A stretch of 64,000 bases of DNA, taken from positions 114,936 to 178,935 of the forward strand of contig JBBHKE010001223.1 in NCBI GenBank assembly GCA_037447655.1, in the 5' to 3' direction. Below, one piece after another: positions 23,601-36,800 of the stretch (the stretch's first letter is position 1; each line of letters begins with the position of its first letter). Position numbers and translations under genes: made by a program. Below the pieces are notes generated by a model. The model had not been told where the DNA came from and made no database searches. It saw only the letters and a program-made list of their open reading frames with translations. This DNA comes from Zygnema cylindricum. Its lineage: Eukaryota > Streptophyta > Zygnematophyceae > Zygnematales > Zygnemataceae.

Positions 23601-26600
23601 TCTCCACCGCTGGATTCTCCTTTTGTCGCATAAGCACTGCACTCACCAGCAATTCCCTGGTGCTTGCGATATCGCAGTCGGGACAGACATTCCCCACACT
23701 CCAGGCCACACGTATTCTCGCAAAACAATGCCCGGGGTAAAGCAATGGCTGATCCTTCAAAATCTTTGCAAAAAACCGGCGTCTCTTTTCAGCAGTCTGA
23801 TGGAGTGGCCAATTATAGGCCAAAGCTCCTTGCGCTAATTCAATGGACAATGGACATAGGATGCTGGATACTGCACATTGGATAATGGACATGGACATGG
23901 ACATGGACACTAGGCATTGTATGTTGGATAATACATTATGCATTGGACAATGGACATTGGACGTTGGGCACAGAACATAGAGCATTGCATGCTGAACTGA
24001 GAATAGAGATGGGGTACAATGGTGGGTTGTAGGCGTGTGTTTGTCTGTGTGGGTGCTTTAGACTCCAAAATGTCGGCAGCTGTGGGGCAGAAGTTCGCCG
24101 CAGAAGCTCCTTTTGAGGCACGTGTCTTCTGCACCAATGCAGGCTGGCGATCAGGTCAGCTCTATACGTTTCTGGAAAACTCTGATATTTCCTTGCTTAA
24201 TTAACAGTTTCTCCGATCGAATTTTGCAGTTAAGCACTGATGGGGAGAATTGGTGTGTGTGTTCTCGTGTTCGGTGAATTTTTGTTGCGGGGCTTTTGGA
24301 GATGTCAGCTGAACCTGCCACAATATCTGCCGTAGCTGCCCATGCGACATTGACAGAGCTCATGCTTCTTCTCGCTCGCCAACTTCGCACTGGCGGGTCT
24401 GGTCTCTCGGGAAGCCCTCTGGGCCTGAGGCTCACACGACGCGACATTCTAGATTTGCAGGTAAAAATTTTAGGTTTTTGTAAGCACTTGACTTTTGCAG
24501 ATTGTGCTCCAGATGATCGAATATTAACAGGTTCTATTTGTATTGGTCTGGTATTATCTTTTCATTACAGAGAATGCGAGATGCTTTTGTGGAGAGAGGA
24601 TGTGTGGCTATTGTGGGCTGTACGGCCGATGGTGCACATGTGGCATCTGAGACTCACCGCGCTCTCACCAGACAAGGAAGAGAGGTGAGCTTTTTCTCGT
24701 GATGAATAAAAATAACTAATAAAACAAACACTCACACACACATAATATATATATATCATGTAATACATCATAATTTAATGTATATTATATCATGTCCGGA
24801 CATGGAATATCGGTTCGAATGGGACAATGAGGAAGGCTAGATATAAACTGCAGAGGCATGAGGTTGTATAAAAAGCTCTGTAGGCTGTTGGAACTTTTAA
24901 TTCTCTGTTTTTTTCAAGCAATTGCTATGTGGGGTGGTTGCTACTGCAGTGGGCGATGCATGTTTTGGAAACGCCAATCGCCTGGGCCATGGCCTGTGTC
25001 TACATATCTGTCACAGTCATCTTCGGTGTTCCTATTTTCACATCCATTCGCCGAGGCCTGCATCTAGGTGTGTCTTTCACTCCTTCCTTAACATCCACCG
25101 TGTGATTCTTCGCCTGGCTAACCAAAGAACCATCCTTTCCACTTATCTCTATTTCGCATCCCACCTCATTTCCTCATTCGCTTCCATAAGCATCATCCTT
25201 GAATTCCTTTCTCATCTTTTCTACACTCGCTTCTCCCTCTCCTCTGCCTCTCGGTATCCTGCGGCGGTCGCAGGTGACGCGGCAGTCTGGGTGGCGCACG
25301 TGCTGGACGCAGCGGTGTACTGCTTCTTGCCGGTGCTGTGTGCGCTGCTGCTGCGGGTGCTTCAGGGTCGCCAGCTGCTCGCACGAATCGGCATGCGCAC
25401 CATGGTACGGACACCTTGCCGCTGCGTGCACTTTCAATTTCAAAGCTTATATGGAATATGGTACGGTGCCGTACTCTGTTTGTCGTTATTTGTCTTTATG
25501 TTTTTTTTCGGCCGTTGAAGTTTCAACTCATTTTCTACCGTGCACACTTGTCGGATTAATAATCTGAAGCTTGCGATGGAAAGGTCTGATTCTTGACCTC
25601 CGATTGGCAGTAATATCGGGACAGACGTGAGCTGAGAATCGAAAACTGCTAATATCGTTATGGCTGAATCAGCAGTGTTGTCATTACCTGGTTAAACTAA
25701 ATTAATGTTCTAAAGGTTAAATACTGTTCAAACAATCGTCCAAATGTGTATATTTTTGGCCAATTTAAACGGTACTGTTTAGACGGTGAGGACAAAGCAC
25801 GACACCTACATTTCTTGGTGTTTTAATCAAATGTAAATTGAATGTCAGTCAATGTTGGAATGAAACTTCAAGTCTCTATGCTAAATGGATTTTAAACAAA
25901 ATGAATGTTAAACTCCATTTATTAATGTTTCCAGTATTGAAATTTCGAGTATTCGAACAAATGTTGAAATTGAACATCCATTGAATTTTTTAATTTGAAA
26001 TGTTATTGACTTTCAACCGCCAGGCAATATATTATAAAGAAACAAACATCATCGTTGGAAACTATTGCTTGATTTTCATTATGAATAGAAGTTGCAAGGA
26101 TACTTTTGTAAAAATTTATTGAGTTTATTCACACTCTAATTGTAACCCTAGAGAAAAACATAGAAGCATCAATAAGGTCATAAAAACATACCTCAGATTG
26201 TGTGCAAGTCATTTTGAATTTTGCACAAATTTTTGAAGGCTGATTTAAGGTTAAACCATTTAACGATAGTGTTTAGCTGTTTAAATGATTGTCTAAACGG
26301 TTACAGGTTTTTGGGGGTCTGCTCCAATGAGTGAATTCCATGTGATGCCAAAAGACAGTTTGATTTGAAATTAGCTCCATGTAAAGCAAAATAGTATCTA
26401 TACATATTTTACGCAAATATCTTTGGATTTTTTTTTGTTTTGAAAAATTTACAGGATCTGGAATTAATCAGTCATCTTTCAACTGTTACTTGTCACGTCA
26501 AACATTAGTGTGCGGAAAGTTTTCCATATTCCGGTCGATGAATGTGAAGTTTTTAATTCAGCATGCAGCCTCGGTGCAATAAATAGTTATGTGTGCACAT

Positions 26601-29600
26601 CAACATTTCGTCCGTAAATAGAGGTCGACCCTATCATTTTGTTACAGAGCCAATTTCTTAACTTCAAGTCCTAACCAAACTACAGTTGTTTTGTCTTGTT
26701 CGTTATGTCTAAGCAGTTGTTTGATTCAAATTCAGAAAGTGGGTTAGCCATTTGAGTGAACCTTTCTATTGATAAAATGAGAAATGTTGGTACGTTTGTG
26801 GTTGGTTCGCTTTTTCGCTCCAAAATTTAGGAATATGATGAAAAATGATGGGCAATTGGAGTAGTGTAGCAGTGAGCTGAAGAAAAACTGACATTGGGCA
26901 CTACATTGAAACATAAGAAGAGTTTTCTGAAAGTTCTTGGGAAATTAGGGTTAAAACCGACAGTAGACAAGTCAACTTTCTGCAAATTGCTCTGGTAAAA
27001 TTTAGATAAAGAGCCAGTAGGAAACAGACTGAAAAGTAGCCAAAAATCCGATCGACGACTTGCAACAGAATTTTGTCTGAAATTGACGGATTTGGACTGG
27101 AATTGACAAAAATGGCAGTAGGTGACCAATTTTGTCAGCCATTGATGTCAATCTGATTAAATTGGCAAAACTGGCAAAACTCATAAAACAAAACTAAGCA
27201 ACAGAAATAAAGCTGTCAAACAGAGACAAATCTCACTAAACTAACAAAACACTGACAAAACTGTTTCCATGTGGCAGGTGATTGCTGACATCCCGTACGT
27301 CCACCAGCTGCTGGAAATCTACGTCACCAAACTATTCGCTCTCAGCTACTGGTCAGAAACCTCCTCCCCCCCTTCTTCCCTCTCCCATTATTCCCGCATT
27401 TCTTCTTTAAAAAGCATTTGGCAACTAGCTTGTTAAAGCACTCTGTTTTCGTTCCTTATTGCCAGAATCCCTTCCTTTTTTAAAACTTTTTTTCTTCACA
27501 TCAAATACGTGCGACCAAGCTTAACTCTTTTATTGTTTTAACTGATGAAAACCCTGCTTTTTCTACTGTTCACCAATCAAAATTCTCCTTCTTTTTTCAA
27601 ACTCTTTATCCATTATTCCAAACTTGTTATCCTAGGCTTGTGAAATTCCTCTTTGTACAAACCGTCTCTCCTCCTTTCCTGGACGCTTTTCTTCAGATAA
27701 CCGAGCGTTTCATATTTTCATCTTTTCCTTTCGTGAAACCAGTTCTCGTTGGATGTTTTTTAGTGAATCCTTTTGTGCAAGATCAAGAACAAATTTTCAA
27801 AACCATTTTTGTTGAAATGTTGAGAAAATTCCCTTGTGTGCAGAAAACTCTTCTCTTCCTCAAACACGCTCGTAAATGTTTTTGTTTAAACGTTCTTAGC
27901 GCTCATATATTTTGTATAAACGTTTTTATGCTTGTAAATGTATGTTAAAGCGTTCCTAGCGCTCGTAGATGTTTAGTTAGCACATTTTTAGAGCTCATAA
28001 ATGTTCCACCATAACATCTTTACCGCTTGTAAATCTTTCGTTTATACGTTTTTTATGCTCGTACATGTTTTGTCAAAAACGTTGTCAGCACTTCGAATGT
28101 TTTGTTAAAACGCTCCAGTGCTCGTAAATGTTTAAACGACTGTTTAAACGTTTTGGGAGTCTAAATGTTTGGGTGTTTCAACGTTTGAGCGTTTGAACGT
28201 TTTGGGAGTTTGCCGGGGCAGGATCGCGTCGGTCGAGGTGCACGGAGCGAACCCCATCGACCACCTCGTGCACCGATTCACGCACCGGGTGCGCAGGGGA
28301 ACCCTCATCGCCATTGGCCGACCGGACGGCAGGCTGTGCAGCCAGACCAAATGTGAGGGGAGGGGGAGGGGGAGGAGTGAAGGAAAGGGGGAGGGAAAAG
28401 GGTCCGGGAAGGAAATGGGGTGAGGTACACAGATAGGAGAAGTGCGGGGGCGGGATGTGAGAGCGAGCGAAAAGGAAGGAGGGGAATGGACGGGATAGGG
28501 GAAAGGGAAAGTAACAGATGGAGAGGGGTAGGGGGAAATATAATCATTTTGTCTGCCGATAGAGGCTAACTGACACTTGTTGTCTCTCCCCCCATTCTTC
28601 CTTTCCCTCTCCTTGTAGGAGGTCAACTTCTAACAAGTAATTGACAAAATCATAAGTATCTATGATCATAAACTTCCATGGTGACGAGAAGTTCTTGGTT
28701 ATGTCACTAATGTCTGTCTTCTGTCTGTCTGACCCTCTCTATGTGGGGGTGGAGGGAGGGGTTTCTCCAGGTGAATCCTGGGTGCTGATGGGCCTCCTAC
28801 AGGCTAGGTCCATCATCTCTCTGGGGACTGGAGCCGAGGCCATCACCATAGGTCAACTATCTCTCCCTCCCCTCCCTCCTTTGTCTCTCGTCTTCCTCTC
28901 CACCTATCCCTCTCCCTTACCCTTTCCTTTACCCTCTCTCTCCCTCTCCCTTACCCTCCCCCTCTCCCTTACCCTCGCCCTTTCTCTCTCCTTCTCCCTT
29001 ACTCTCTTTCTCTCGCCCTTACCCTCTACCTCCAACCCTCCCCTCCCCTCCCCTATATGTCTCGTTTCTCTCCTCTCGCCCCCACCTCCTGCAAAGATGC
29101 ACTAAAGTGGTTATCTCCATTTTCCCTTTTTTCATTCTGTTTATTTAAATTCGAATCAGTTTACCACGGTTAATAGAAAGCCCGAGGTCGTTCCGAAACT
29201 TGTTCTTAAATCGATTAAAGGTCGTTTCCATGAGTGTACATTTAAAAAGTAGAGAGCACCCCGTAATTTTATGTTCCCATAAATATGAAGTTTTAAGAAT
29301 ATCTGAAATCCCCGAACATTTCTATTCTAACCGACCATTTTCGCGAGAACTCACATTCTCCTAACAAGCTTCCTCCGACAAAAAAGAACAAAAAAATGAG
29401 AGGGACTTCCAGAATAGTCTCACCTACTCCTTCCTTATCCACATTATAAGTGGTTCTTCCATGTTAGACCCAAACCCTAAAACGCGTTAAAAACCCTAAA
29501 AAATCCTAAAACTTCTTTGCAGCACTAAAATAACTAAAAAAAAAACCTTTTTGTGTGGCCTTTTTTTCGCGGTAAAATGAAAGGGGATTGCAAAAGATGT

Positions 29601-32132
29601 GCATGATATGGCCCCTATTTCCGCAGTTTAGAAGAGAGAGGCGCCTATTATGGGTACGGGTTGTGAATCTGACAGCCAGTGGGATGTTGCGACGTGGCAG
29701 GCCACAACCCCCATACAAGCGCCGTCATAAAGCGCCACCTCACTCTGCCCTCCCACCGCCCTCACTTCCTCTGCGAGAAACTGCTGGGAGTGGACGACTT
29801 TGAACCGGTGGGGAGTGCTCTCTCTCTTCCCCCCTTCTCTCCCCCTTTTCCCCCCCCCCCCCTTCTCCCTCCCCCCCACCCCCCCCCTTGTCTCTCTCCC
29901 TTTCTCTCGCTCGCTCTCTCTTGCTCTTTTTTCTGGCTTTCTTGCTTTCTCTCACTCGCACACTCTAGCTCTTTCTCGCTCTCATTTTCTTGTTCTCTTG
30001 CACTGCTCTCTTTCCCACTCTTTCTCTTGTCTCTCCTGTGTCTACTGCTGTCTTCCTTTCATCTGCCTCTCCCAGGTCCCTGTCCTGATGTATTTTTTGT
30101 CAGTACCTCTCTGTTTACCTTTCCCTCTTTGACCCCTAACTTCCTCTGGCACTGTCTCCCTCTCTTTGCCTCTCCTTCTCCCTCTCCCTCTGTTCTTCTG
30201 CGTCTGCTCCTGCCTCTGCTATCCATCTCCCTCTTCTCCTTCCTCACTCCTTTTCTTCACACTTGTCTGTCCCTTGTCCTCCCTCCCTTTCCTTCCTGTC
30301 CTTCATCCTTTGCAAACTCCCCCTTTCGGTGCAATAGGGCTCCCACTACTTGGTCATGGATTGTTCCAGGGTGTCAGCAAACTGAGAGGGATAGAGGGAG
30401 AGGGAGGTCGCCCTCCATGGCTTCCTTGGTGCAGATGAAGAGGATGGCCAGCCGTCAGCACGCTCTCCAGGCAACAGCTGGCAACACCAAATTTGATGAG
30501 CTGGACGGTCTGGTGGTGGGATCGCATCTCTGCATGGAGGGCACTCTTCAGAAGGCCAGACGACAGGGGGTGAGTAGGACGGCTGTCGGTGTCTAAGTTA
30601 TTTCGAGAAGGTTTTGAAAACAGGTGATTCGTATTGTTTCTAAAAAGTTTTTTTTTTTTAGGGGTTTTTTGTTTATAAGTTTTTGAAAATTTTCTAAGGT
30701 TGGAAAGGTTTGAAAGGTCTGTAAGGTTTTTCAGGTTTTTTTTCATTAAAGAGTTTCGGGGTTATTTTGGGTTCCTTCCTAGAATAGGTGTCTGTTAGGA
30801 TGTTTTAGGTTTTTTTAATGGTTGCAGGGCTTTCTTGAAGGTCTTGAATGGAAGGGCTTTGAAAGGGTTGGAGGGGCAATTCGAAGGAGTTTGCAGTAAA
30901 GCTCTAAAGAAGGTTTGAATTGTGGGTCTCTGATGATGCAAATAGTGTGGATTCTGTTTGCAGTTGTTGATGATGTCGCATGGACGGTTGGAGATCGATG
31001 CGGAGGAGATGGAGGATCCGGACGCCAGAAGTATGTTGCTGGGAGCCATGGATTTGGATGTTCAGAAAATCCTGGACTCACAGGCTCCAGTAGAGGAGTT
31101 GACAGAGAATCGTATCCTCTCTCTGGAGAGACTGTTGGCATTTCAGGTGGGTCTCTGGATCTGGTCGTATTCCTTAACCGCATTCATTTGCTGCCTTGCA
31201 TAACGTGACTTGTAGCAAGATACCGGAGTTGTCAAGCTACCAACCTTGTAACTGGCAGATAGAGTGACTGGCAAAATGAGGAAGAGTGGAGGGAATAAAT
31301 GAGTGCACTAACAATTTATCTCTCCCTCTCCCTTTCCCTCTCCAATCATCTGTCCCATCAGGTGATGTTCCACAGTATGGCATGCCAGGTGGCGAGCATC
31401 TGGCCGTTGAGATTTGACATCGGACGGTCCCAAAGTGGCCTGCGAATCGCCACCACAGCTGCTCCTGTTTCCGCGGCCGATCTCGAGAGGGAGTGGAAGG
31501 ACGCCATGGAGGACCAGACACGTGACGTGACGGTCCACCGACGAGGTGGTGGCATGCCATTTGGCAAGGTTTTGGAGGGAAGCAATCGAGGAGGTAGCAG
31601 TCTGTCACGTCGCGCTGGAAAGTCGCCCGGAGCTTCTCTCCATGGAGGAATGGGAGGTAGTAGCTATAGAGGGATGTCTCCTGGGAATACTATCCATCGT
31701 ATTTTGCATGAGGGTCTCTCTCTCTCGCCGTCGCGTGCCTCCATGGACGAGGGATCGAAGAGAGAGGGGTCGACACATCGTAGACGAGTTCGTTCTTCTC
31801 ATGATATCACTCCGGGGGCTTCCCTGAGAGGAGGAATGAGTCCTTTTTTTGAGTTATATGGCATACAGTCAAATGCCGGGGTTGTGAAAGAGGGAGAGGA
31901 GAGAGCCGTCCATTCTAGCGCCATAACCTTGACAAATGCTCCAAATATTCGTTTTAGAAGGGAGGAAACAGACGAAGCTCCGTTGGATCGGATGGAGGAC
32001 GGTGGGAGAGTGGAGCATCTAAACGTGAGTGAGGAAAGTGGGATTCCTCGCCCAGAGTCTCGAGTGTGGGGAGGCGATGATTTGAGACAGATACTGCATA
32101 ATGATATTGATGAGTTAAACCAGTCAATCTGA
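17997..32132 (+). CDS. giant membrane GlmS-like amidotransferase/SIS fusion with N-terminal HExxH domain
   Basis: Exons by eye: 17997-18619, 19126-19294, 19651-19994, 20047-20253, 20897-21107, 21336-21574, 21891-22346, 22743-22847, 23080-23301, 23522-23736, 24033-24154, 24309-24460, 24571-24684, 24919-25067, 25274-25404, 27278-27351, 28222-28352, 28771-28851, 29701-29807, 30338-30370, 30435-30569, 30964-31146, 31362-32132; about 1,650 residues. Residues 1-190: hydrophobic helices with HEWSH (74-78) and ATATD (D179), resembling M50 metallopeptidases. Residues ~193-470: class II amidotransferase (CGNFG, RGGQSGG, GHTRFATSS, HNGD, HTEV). Next a GlmS-like segment (GSFGVAATC) and an SIS domain (LVLAISQSGQTFPT: sugar-phosphate loop S-Q-S-x-x-T kept). 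The GlmS C-terminal tail is not seen. Two or more helices follow (~1065-1140), then an unassigned domain with IADIPYVHQ and RIATTAAPVS, and a low-complexity tail. Junctions 19994/20047 and 24684/24919 are out of phase. Role: probably glutamine-dependent sugar-phosphate chemistry at a membrane; substrate unknown. Confidence 0.8.
18620..18960. repeat. G-rich then CT-rich tracts in intron 1
   Basis: Plus-strand GGGAGG-type repeats (18640-18780) and then CTCCCT-type repeats (18890-18955) within the first intron. They are simple-sequence tracts with opposite strand skew, able in principle to pair or form triplexes. Confidence 0.75.
20545..20775. repeat. CA and TACACG microsatellite in intron 4
   Basis: Compound (ACACGT)n, (AC)n and (CATACG)n repeat ending in a short GT/AT run, between exons ending 20253 and starting 20897. 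HTHTHT- and CVCVCV-type frames here are artefacts. Confidence 0.95.
23838..24005. repeat. TGGACA-type minisatellite in intron 10
   Basis: Degenerate six- to eleven-base repeats (GGACAT, ATTGGACAATGGACAT) between exons ending 23736 and starting 24033. Confidence 0.8.
25405..27277. other. 1.9 kb intron 15 with a repeat-derived segment
   Basis: Longest intron of the gene, AT-rich. The segment 25535-25640 (CCGTGCACACTTGTCGG, then GCGATGGAAAGG and CTGATT...) matches 60125-60215 in the transposon cluster near RUVBL1, so it is a dispersed repeat. No exon recognised inside. Confidence 0.6.
27850..28200. repeat. degenerate ~45 bp minisatellite in intron 16
   Basis: About seven diverged units on the theme GCTCGTAAATGTTTTGTTAAAACGTTTTTAG, just upstream of the exon at 28222. 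AAACGTTT palindromic boxes recur in the units. Confidence 0.75.
28353..30337. repeat. strand-skewed purine and pyrimidine tracts in introns 17-19
   Basis: 28353-28550 is GGGAGG-rich on the plus strand; 28855-29090 and 29808-30337 are CTCTCCC-rich, including C-runs of 10 or more near 29845-29890. They fill most of the introns around the small exons 28771-28851, 29701-29807 and 30338-30370. A gene-free part with CCCTAAA-like words is near 29470-29510. Confidence 0.75.
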
Positions 32133-32757
32133 GGAGCACGGATTATTTTAGTGAGACTCTCGAAGGAACGAAAACTAATTTATTGACAGAAAGCCTTGAG
32201 TACAGGAGAAGATGGGAGAGGGTGAGATGGAGAGAGGGGAACATGAGTAGATTTTTCACTGGGTTGCAATTTTGTGAAGCATGCCCATCCAATTTTGATA
32301 CAATTTTGACTTTTGGGTTCAAAGAGGGCATTACCCCTTTGTAATCTTTCAAATTTTGGTAGATAGCTGAGTGAGTAGATGTATTTGCTCATTTTTTCCT
32401 GGCAATTTTCCCATTTGCCATTAGAGGTTTTTAGTATTTGTATTGTACGGCTTGTACCTATTCTAGTGTTTATTTTAGAGGTTTTGTAGTCTATTCTTAG
32501 TTTGTATATTTGTTGGCTTGTACATGGAGAGGAGTTATTGCAAAACATTTAAAATATGTATCTTGTAAGAGATGTAAATCATGTCAATAACTATAATGGA
32601 ACAGCTACTGTTTTTTTTTGGTACATTTGGCTTTTTTTTCTTCTAGATCTGCGCCACGAATTATAATCGTTTGCAAAACTGAAAATGGAGAATCTTATGT
32701 GAGCATTGGGTGGTATTGGTTTTGTTTATGGAAAGATGAAGCTGGAGAGAGGAGTGT
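32133..32757 (+). other. 3' flank of the amidotransferase gene
   Basis: Between the stop codon at 32132 and the retrotransposon LTR at 32758. It probably holds the 3' UTR; TGTAA-type words (32339, 32562) could serve as poly(A) signals but I cannot assign one. No coding sequence seen. Confidence 0.4.
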
Positions 32758-33680
32758 TGTTCTACAACCACTGGAGCAGGTGGAGCATCAGTAGTAGTAG
32801 TGGAAGTAGACATAATGTCACTCACAGAAGCTTATCAAGAATCCTATCAAACCGTTGTTTTCTACTGCTCACCAAATCTGATACAATGAACCAAACTGCT
32901 TCAAACTATACCACAGTATATAATATCACAAAGACTGACAACTCGCAAAGTTTCAGCTCAATTGATTCAACATACACCAAGATATGCAACTCAGAAGTTT
33001 CCCAAAAACAGTCTGCAAATTACTCAGTTTGTCTGGAAGTCTGGATACATAAAATGTTCTACGTCCTAAGTCTTATACTCTTCACTCAAAGTGTTCTTAA
33101 AAGATACGTCCAAAAGAACTAAACTACCACTAAGGTCTAAGTGCTCCTAATCACGCTAAAACTAATCTATCACTGTACAATCAATATTACTGAGAATCCT
33201 ATATAGGTGATTTGTTCAAATACTTGTCGCCTGGCTTAGTGACAATTGTCTGGGTACGTCCATCCGGCTGTTGAGTCACTTAATTATTCTCTGATGAATC
33301 TCGTCCGTTGACTTGATTCATATCAACCATAGCAGCGCAGTCTGATTCCTGATCACATTCAAATATCTGCAGCTTCGTAGCAGCTAAGCTGTCCCATACC
33401 AAAAATTGCCCCAGCTGCGTTTGTCTTGTTACGTAGCAACTGCGTTGTCTTCTACCAAAATATCTGCAGTTGCTTTTGTCCCGTTGCGTCGCAGGCGTTC
33501 GTCCGTACAGACCATATCAAAAATAACCGCAGCTGCGCTTGTTCCATCTGCGTCGCTGCTGCGTTGTCGGTACCATTCAAAAACCTGCAATGTGCTTCAA
33601 GTGACGACGCGTGTCCCTATAGATCTATTTTTCCGCCGTCCTATAAATTTGATGAGACTTAAAGCTTTCCAAAAACAACA
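32758..33680 (-). repeat. 3' LTR of the outer copia element
   Basis: About 923 bp. Plus-strand ends TGTTCTAC...AACAACA match 44609-45569. It ends ~600 bp downstream of the large gene's stop codon. Contains GTAGCAACTGCGTTGTC-type short repeats near 33430-33560. Confidence 0.92.
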
Positions 33681-33885
33681 CTTCCCTAAAGCTTTAGACT
33701 CAGTATGCCAGCGCAGCTTCGAAGTCGAACTAGCGCAACATCACAACATAGCAACGTATTAATTTTAGCAAGTCACCTAGTCCCACTATATTCTCGTTAT
33801 TGGACTAGCGCAGCATGGCAGTATAGCAGTGCAGCAACTCATCTATTCACTTAATCCCACTGCGTCCCTACAATACTTCAGCTCA

Positions 33886-36800
33886 GTACTTCAGCTTAGG
33901 AGCAGGAAGAGTTTTAGTGAGCATATTAGCAACCATTTTGGCATCTGGCACATAGCATAATTTAATCACTTTAGAGAACACTTTTTCCCTTACAAAGTGT
34001 AATCTTACATCCATGTGCTTGCTTTTGAAGTGGTGACTTGGCTTAGAAGCAATGGCAATGGCAGCTTGGTTATCACACTAGATCACCTGTGGACCAACCT
34101 GCATGTATCCCAATTCTTGCAACATGGATTTCACCCATAGGAGTTCTTTGAGGGCCGAGCTTGCTGCCATATATTCAAACTCCATCGTCGATTGTGCCGT
34201 GACCTTTTGAAGTTTGCTGCTCCAACAACAAGTCCCGTTCCCAATTTGCAAAACGAATCCCGTGGTGGATTTTCGACTTCGCATGTCGCCATAGTTTGCA
34301 TCACTCCATGTTTGCAGCTTCACTTCTCCTCCGCCTAGTGTGAGTTTGAGGTCTTTGGTTCCTGCCAAATATCTTAAAACTCTTCTTGCTGCGTCACGGT
34401 CAGATTTCGTCGGATTCTCTAGACTTCTGCTCAGTACCCCAACTGCAGCAGCAATATCCGGACGGGTACGGTTCATGAAATAAAATAAACTTCCCACTAT
34501 CTGCCTGTAAGGTATCAGTGTCATAGGATCATCCTCCCTTGACTCAAAAATTTCACTGACAATAACACCCGGTTTTGTTTCTTCCCCCTCTAACTTATGC
34601 CAAAAATCCATTGGTGTTACACATCCTTTTGCCCCCCGCATTCCATATTCATCTAACATGTTTCCAATAGCCTCCTTTTGAGTCAATTTTATTAATCTGT
34701 ATTCCCTGTCCCTCTCTACCTGAATACCCAAAATATATTTTGCCTCACCGAGGTCTTTCATCTCGAACCGTGATTTTAAAGCATTTTTAATTTTGTTAAT
34801 TTTAGCCATTGATTTGCTAACTAATAGTAGATCATCTACGTATACCGCTATATATACTATTCCATCCTCACCCATTAAAACATAGACAAAGTGATCAGAG
34901 TTTATCCTTTTAAAACGTAGATCACTTAAGAATTCATCAAGTTTTAGATTCCATTTCCTCGGGGCCTTTTTTCGGCCTTACAATGATTTTAGCAGTTTAC
35001 ATACTAATTGTTTTTTTCCTGGTTCTGCATACATTTCAGGTTGCTGCATGTAAATGGTCTCCTCTAGTTCTCCATGCAAAAAGGCTGTCTTTACATCCAT
35101 CTGATGTATTTCCATATCTTCTATAGCAGCTAGAGATAGCAAAATCCTAACTACCGAAAATCTTACAACATGAGAAAATGTTTCTTCGAAGTCAATTCCT
35201 TCCTTTTGATTATATGCCTTTGCCATAAGTCTAGCCTTGTATCGTTTAATGGTATTATCTGGATTTAACTTCACCTTGAATTCCCATTTGCTGCCGATCT
35301 CTTTTCGATCCGGAGGAAGGTCCACAAGCTCCCATATCTGAGCCTCCATGATCGACTTCATTTCATCGTTTGCCGCCTCGATCCAGTGATTCCGCTCCGG
35401 TGATGAGAAAGCTTCCCGGATGGTCAGAGGCTCCTTTGAGGCTGCAGAGTAGGCAAAGTGAGAACTTGCTTGCAGGCGGCTACTGGATCTTCTTCCCCTC
35501 AGAAATTCCGAGGTTGAAATTGTCAGATTCCGTGCGTTGCGCTTGTTGCGCTGGTTGCGATCCGTAGGCAGTGACTGTTGTTGTTGCGCTTTGAAACTGA
35601 CTTATTGTGGAACCCGATTATGTTCCGGCTCCGATGGTACCACTGGTGAATTCGGCATCTGTGGGACACCTATCTAAAATGACATATTCCTATACTTTTT
35701 GCTGCTTCTACTGTTTTGTCATTTTAAATAAGTCTATCGAGGCTAGTTTATCTTTCACAACGATGTTCCTTGCTACAATGATTTTGTGTCTCTCAAAAAC
35801 AAACACTCTATAACCTTTGGAGTGATCATCATATCCTAACAAAATGCCCGGCAATCCTTTATGTTCCTTTTTCCATCTATCATTAGACGTATCCAAAATA
35901 AAGCATTTACTTCCAAAGATTTTGAAGTGACTGACATCCGGTTTTTTACCCGTCCAGATCTCATAAGGAGTGGTTTCTACCGATGTGGAATCTATCCTAT
36001 TTTTGATATAAACTGCACAATTAAATGCTTCATCCCAGAATTTCGGATCTACGTCCTTATCCGCAAGCATGGACGTAGAGCTTTTTGTGATAGTTCTATT
36101 TAGTCTTTCTGAGACCCCATTCTGTTCCGGAGAGTATGGGACAGTCAATTTGTGACTCATATCTTCTTTGAGTAAGAAGTTGTTAAACTCTTTTGACGTA
36201 TATTCCCTGCCATTGTCCGATCTGAGCTCCAAATTGGCAGACCGTGTGGTTTCTCCGCCCACGCTTTGTAGTGTTGAAAATGAGTGAAGACTTCACTCTT
36301 TTCTTTCATGAAGTAGACCTTAGTAAACCTCAAAAAATCATATGTAAACGTAACCATATATTTCATCCCCTCGACAACGTAACCATCTATTTCATCCCCT
36401 CGACAGATGGTACCTTTGCAAGGCCGAAAACATCAGAAAGAATGAGTTGCAAAAGTTTAGTAGATCTATGTTCACACTCTTGAGGAAACGGTAATCTATG
36501 TATTTTTCCTAGTGCACATCCATCACACGTTTTAGGTGACTGGTTTCACACAGTGACTCTTTTTATTTTACCAGCATTGACCATCTTTTTCAATCTATCA
36601 TAATTCACATGGCCTAACATTTTATGCCACAGCTCATCTGAGGATAATGCACCAGAATACAAAACATCATTTTCTTTATTATCGGGCATATCCATTCGAT
36701 ACATTTTGCTGGCATCTCTTGTTCCCGTAACTGCAATTTTCCCATTTTTGCTAACAACATGCCTGCCACGTTTCAGATTGACCTCAAACCCTTTACTTTC

